The notes under the pieces are model-generated. The model saw only the letters and a list, made by a program, of their open reading frames with translations, was not told where the DNA came from and did no database searches. This document shows, in pieces, positions 14,781 through 17,873 of a stretch of DNA of 17,873 nt. Numbering within the stretch: position 1 is the stretch's first letter; the number at the start of each line of letters is the position of its first letter. Made by a program: the position numbers and the translations under genes. This DNA is from CADEFQ01 sp035342635 (GTDB lineage: Bacteria; Pseudomonadota; Gammaproteobacteria; Steroidobacterales; Steroidobacteraceae): positions 1 through 17,873 of the forward strand of contig DAOQXO010000049.1 of the NCBI GenBank assembly GCA_035342635.1, in the 5' to 3' direction.

Positions 14781-15347
14781 ATGAACCGCTTACATGGCGC
14801 AACCAGGCGCACAGCCCTCCTCGCCCTCCTCGCGATCACCTGCGGCGCACTGTCCGTCGCCTGCACGAATCACGAAGACGCGAGTCCCCCGGTCGTCGAC
14901 GATGCCACCGCGGACCACGCCGCGCACATGGACCACGCCGCACAGGCCACGAGTGGGGCGGCGATCGGCCAGCTTGCGCTCGACGCGGGCCGCAAGTGGA
15001 CCACCGACGCGCCGCTGCGCGCAGGGATGGCGGCGATCCACGAGGCATTCGACGCGGAACATGCGGCGATCGATGCCGGCAGCATGGAGGACGCCCGGTA
15101 CGAGGCGCTCGCTGCGCGCATCGACACTCATGTGCAGGACATCGTGCGCAACTGCAAGTTGCCGCCGGCGGCCGACGCCAACCTGCACTACATCATCGCG
15201 GACCTGGCGCGTGGCGCGCAGGAGATGCGCGGCCGCGATCCGGCCCGTACGCGCCGCGATGGCGCCGTGCTCGTGCACGGCGCGCTGGGCGCCTACGGCG
15301 AGTTCTTCGACGATCCGGAGTTCGGCGCCGCCGGCGAGCTGCCGTAG
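14781..15347 (+). CDS. His/Met-containing putative lipoprotein beside the copper receptor
   Basis: A 188-residue protein of unknown function. The N-terminus (basic RR, hydrophobic 11-27, LSVAC) suggests a lipoprotein with C28 as the lipidated residue, although Ser at -3 is not ideal. A short acidic His/Met segment (DHAAHMDHAA, about 45-54) could bind metal. The rest is helical and resembles a four-helix metal-binding or sensory bundle (GMAAIHEAFDAEHAAID, IDTHVQDIVRNCKLPPAADA, LHYIIADLARGA). I recall similar proteins labelled 'DnrO' in Xanthomonadales, but am not sure. The ATG at 14781 was chosen over an upstream ATG at 14697, which would add 28 residues before the signal. A TACAAT lies 7 bases before the ATG, so a leaderless transcript is possible. 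Its position between the redox fusion and the copper receptor suggests periplasmic copper handling. Confidence 0.7.
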   Translation: MNRLHGATRRTALLALLAITCGALSVACTNHEDASPPVVDDATADHAAHMDHAAQATSGAAIGQLALDAGRKWTTDAPLRAGMAAIHEAFDAEHAAIDAGSMEDARYEALAARIDTHVQDIVRNCKLPPAADANLHYIIADLARGAQEMRGRDPARTRRDGAVLVHGALGAYGEFFDDPEFGAAGELP

Positions 15348-15458
15348 CCGCTGCCCGACACACGCGCGGGTGCATCCGCACTCGTGGCGCCCTGCGTCAA
15401 TCCGTCGCACGTCTCCATGGCCTCGTACGGGCGAGAATCCGCATTCCGTCTGTTCATC

Positions 15459-15462
15459 GAGG
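15459..15462 (+). promoter_or_regulatory. Shine-Dalgarno of the copper receptor gene
   Basis: GAGG lies 9 bases before the ATG at 15472. Nothing else could be assigned in the 124 bases between the lipoprotein stop and this start. Confidence 0.55.
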
Positions 15463-15471
15463 TAGAGAAGG

Positions 15472-17556
15472 ATGCGTGACTTTCCCGCGTCAATCGCCGG
15501 CCTGTTGCTGGTGGGTGGGTTCATGGGCGCAACGCAGGCATGGGCCGGGGACACCGAGCAGGAAGGATCCACGAAGGAGAGCGCCCTGGTCACCGTCGTC
15601 GTGACCGCGGTGGCGCCGCAGTCACCGCTCACGTTCGTCACCGACCCGAAGTTGCCGCGGCAGCCCGTGCCGGCAAGTGACGGCGCCGACTATCTGAAGA
15701 CGATTGCGGGTTTCAGCGCCATACGCAACGGCGGCACCAATGGCGATCCCGTTCTGCGGGGCATGTTCGGCTCCCGCCTGAATATTCTCACCGACGACGG
15801 TTCGATGCCGGGCGCGTGCCCCTCACGCATGGACAATCCCCTATCGTATGTGTCGCCGGAGACCTATGACCGGTTGGTCGTCATCAAGGGACCGCAGACG
15901 GTCCTGTGGGGCCCGGGCGCATCCGCGGGCACGATCCGTTTCGAGCGGGATGCCGACGCGGACCGATTCGAAGACGCCGGACTGCGCGTCAACGCCAACG
16001 CCCTGGGCGGCACCTTCGGGCGCAACGACCAGGTACTCGACGTCATCGGCGGTGCGGGCGTCGGCTATGCGCGGCTGAGTGCCAATCGCTCCGAAGCGGA
16101 CGACTACGAGGACGGCGCCGGGCGCACCGTTCCGTCGAGCTGGGAAAAGTGGAACGCCGACGCAGCGCTCGGCTGGACGCCGTCGGCCGGCACCCTGCTC
16201 GAGTTCTCGGCCGGAACGGGTGACGGCGAGGCCCGCTATGCCGGTCGCAGCATGGACGGGTCGCAGTTCGAACGCACCAGTTACGGCCTGCGGTTCGAGA
16301 AGACGGTACTCGGCGGTGCGCTGAAAGACGTGAAGGCGAACGTGTTCTACAACCACGCCGATCACGTCATGGACAACTACACGTTGCGGGAACCGAATCC
16401 GATGAGTTCGATGCCGGGCCCGTTTGCCTCGAACGTGGATCGACGCACGACGGGAGGCCGCGTGGCGGCCAGTTGGCGACTGTCGGCCATCGACATCACC
16501 GCCGGTGCGGATACGCAGCGCAGCCGCCATCGCAAGCGCAATGCCATGGGGCGCGACGCCTATGCGGACCAGCCCCGGCAGACCGATGCCGAGATCGCCG
16601 GCAGCGGCATATTCGCCGAACTCACATGGCGATTCGGCGAGGACAGCCGCGCCGTGTTCGGCGGCCGCGGCGATCGTGCCGAAGTCACCGACCGGCGTCA
16701 GACGAGCGGCGGCATGATGCCGATGCCGAATCCCACGGCCGACGTCACCCGCCGCGAAACACTCGCCAGCGGTTTCGCCCGCTATGAGCACGGTGCACGC
16801 GACCGGCCCGTCTCATGGTTCGCCGGCATTGGCCATACCGCCCGCATGCCGGACTACTGGGAACTGTTCTCGCCGGGCAGCGGTCCGATGGGAACGGTAA
16901 ACGCGTTCGCTGCCCTTGCCCCGGAGGAGACGACGCAGCTCGACCTCGGCCTGCAGTATCGAACCGCGAGAGTGGACGCGTGGATGTCCGCATACGCCGG
17001 CCGGATCGATGATTTCATCCTGTTCACCTACGGCAGCGGCGGCATGATGGGACTCATGACCCGTGTGAACCAGGTCGACGCCGCTGTGCGTGGCGCGGAA
17101 GCAGGCATCGAGCTGCGGCCGCTGCCGCAATGGAAGGCGGCTGCGACGCTCGCCTATGCCTGGGCGGAGAATCGTGGCACGGGGGCAGCGCTACCGCAGA
17201 TTCCGCCGCTCGATGTCCGGATCTCCGTCGCTTACGACAACGCCCGCTTTTCGGTGGGGGCGCTGCTGCGCGCGGTCGACGGCCAGGGTCGTGTCGCGCC
17301 GGGACAGGGCAATGTCGCCGGGCGTGACCTGGGCCGGAGCGCCGGATTCGCCGTGCTGTCGTTGAACGGCGCGTACCGGCTTTCACCTCGCCTGAGCCTC
17401 GCTGCCGGCATCGACAACCTGCTCGACCGCGACTATGCCGAGCACCTGAATCTCGCCGGCAGCGCGGATTTCGGCTATCCGGCCGAACCGGTGCGCATCC
17501 ACGAGCCGGGTCGCTCGGCGTGGCTGAAAGTGACCTGGAACACCGGCGGAGGGTGA
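15472..17556 (+). CDS. TonB-dependent copper receptor, OprC/NosA-like
   Basis: A 694-residue outer-membrane receptor. The signal peptide ends AWA at 25, and a TonB-box-like TVVVTA lies at about 41-46. The plug domain spans about 65-165 (DPVLRGMFGSRLNILTDDG, RLVVIKGPQTVLWGPGASAG) and a 22-strand-type barrel fills the rest, with DNLLDRDYAEHLN near the end. C116 and M120 in ACPSRM match the CxxxM copper site known from Pseudomonas OprC. Further Met clusters (NPMSSMPGPF, GGMMPMPNPT, GGMMGLM) could give extra ligands. Length fits TonB-dependent copper receptors (TIGR01778). The final strand ends VTWNTGGG rather than an aromatic residue. A role in copper import for cuproenzymes such as cytochrome oxidases or N2O reductase is inferred. 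Confidence 0.92.
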   Translation: MRDFPASIAGLLLVGGFMGATQAWAGDTEQEGSTKESALVTVVVTAVAPQSPLTFVTDPKLPRQPVPASDGADYLKTIAGFSAIRNGGTNGDPVLRGMFGSRLNILTDDGSMPGACPSRMDNPLSYVSPETYDRLVVIKGPQTVLWGPGASAGTIRFERDADADRFEDAGLRVNANALGGTFGRNDQVLDVIGGAGVGYARLSANRSEADDYEDGAGRTVPSSWEKWNADAALGWTPSAGTLLEFSAGTGDGEARYAGRSMDGSQFERTSYGLRFEKTVLGGALKDVKANVFYNHADHVMDNYTLREPNPMSSMPGPFASNVDRRTTGGRVAASWRLSAIDITAGADTQRSRHRKRNAMGRDAYADQPRQTDAEIAGSGIFAELTWRFGEDSRAVFGGRGDRAEVTDRRQTSGGMMPMPNPTADVTRRETLASGFARYEHGARDRPVSWFAGIGHTARMPDYWELFSPGSGPMGTVNAFAALAPEETTQLDLGLQYRTARVDAWMSAYAGRIDDFILFTYGSGGMMGLMTRVNQVDAAVRGAEAGIELRPLPQWKAAATLAYAWAENRGTGAALPQIPPLDVRISVAYDNARFSVGALLRAVDGQGRVAPGQGNVAGRDLGRSAGFAVLSLNGAYRLSPRLSLAAGIDNLLDRDYAEHLNLAGSADFGYPAEPVRIHEPGRSAWLKVTWNTGGG

Positions 17557-17587
17557 ACTTCGGGCGGGGCGCCGCTAAAGTCAGTGC

Positions 17588-17873
17588 GTGGAACACCCCG
17601 CCTCACTCTCCTTCGCCCGGCTGCTGGTCAACCTGCGCTGGCTGTCGGTGGCAGGCCAGGCGCTGACCATTCTGGTCGTCACCCGACCGTTGGGCGTGGC
17701 GCTGCCCGAAACCCCGCTGTGGGCGGGAGTTGGCGCACTCGCCCTGTTCAACCTGTTCGCCGCCCGGCGAGTGCGCACGGCGGGCGACGTGAGCGTCCCG
17801 GAAGTGTTCGCGCACATCCTGGTCGATATTGTCGCGCTCACGTGGATGGTGGCGTGGAGCGGCGGCATCGAAA
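17588..17873 (+). CDS. N-terminus of a RegB/PrrB/ActS-like sensor histidine kinase, cut by window end
   Basis: An open frame runs from a GTG at 17588 to the window end (95 codons). An in-frame TAA at 17576 rules out any upstream start. It begins VEHPASLSFARLLVNLRW, then LSVAGQALTILVV, a second hydrophobic span (WAGVGALALFNLFAARRV) and a third (VFAHILVDIVALTWMVAWSGGIE). The LVNLRWLSVAGQ opening and a LVDIVALT...GG segment fit the membrane domain of RegB/PrrB redox-sensing kinases, whose next residues are usually NPF. The kinase core lies outside the window. It starts 31 bases after the copper receptor, on the same strand, with no strong ribosome binding site. The assignment is by pattern memory only. 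Confidence 0.7.
   Translation, partial: MEHPASLSFARLLVNLRWLSVAGQALTILVVTRPLGVALPETPLWAGVGALALFNLFAARRVRTAGDVSVPEVFAHILVDIVALTWMVAWSGGIE

Overview
The window is GC-rich, densely coded and proteobacterial, most likely from a gammaproteobacterium of the Xanthomonadales/Nevskiales/Steroidobacterales type. That lineage is an inference from high GC, an E. coli yhiI-rbbA-yhhJ-like efflux operon, an OprC/NosA-type copper receptor beside a His/Met-rich lipoprotein, and a RegB-like sensor kinase. No rRNA, tRNA, insertion sequence or prophage gene was seen. Layout: (1) Positions 1-806 are the end of a CRISPR array with 12 identical 37-bp repeats, plus the last 4 bases of a thirteenth at position 1. Spacers are 29-30 bp. 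Read on the minus strand, the repeat resembles type II-C repeats. No cas gene or tracrRNA is in the window, so the rest of the locus must lie upstream of position 1 or elsewhere. (2) Positions 955-5312, plus strand: an outer-membrane porin of the alginate-export type; a short-chain dehydrogenase with an apparent signal peptide; the PLP-homeostasis protein YggS; and an ACT-domain malic enzyme. Strong hairpins separate several of these. (3) Positions 5342-10273, minus strand: a tightly packed three-gene ABC exporter operon, in transcription order HlyD-type adaptor, RbbA-type double-ATPase/permease fusion, and a second ABC-2 permease. A TVP38/DedA-like membrane protein (10358-11077) lies upstream of it on the same strand. 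(4) Positions 11212-13377, plus strand: a phosphate acetyl/butyryltransferase and acetate kinase pair that interconverts acyl-CoA and acylate with ATP formation. Together with the malic enzyme it covers malate-pyruvate-acetate overflow chemistry. (5) Positions 13378-13555 are a short non-coding gap holding a possible minus-strand remnant of a PDZ-type gene. (6) Positions 13556-17873, plus strand: a possible periplasmic copper/redox set. It comprises a secreted CPHC thioredoxin/glutaredoxin domain fused to a CcdA/DsbD-like electron-carrying membrane domain, a His/Met-containing lipoprotein, a TonB-dependent copper receptor with a CxxxM motif, and the first 95 codons of a RegB/PrrB-like redox-sensing histidine kinase cut by the window edge. 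The parts worth most follow-up are this last set, the orphan-looking II-C-like array, and the apparently exported SDR. No wholly new system can be proven from this sequence alone.
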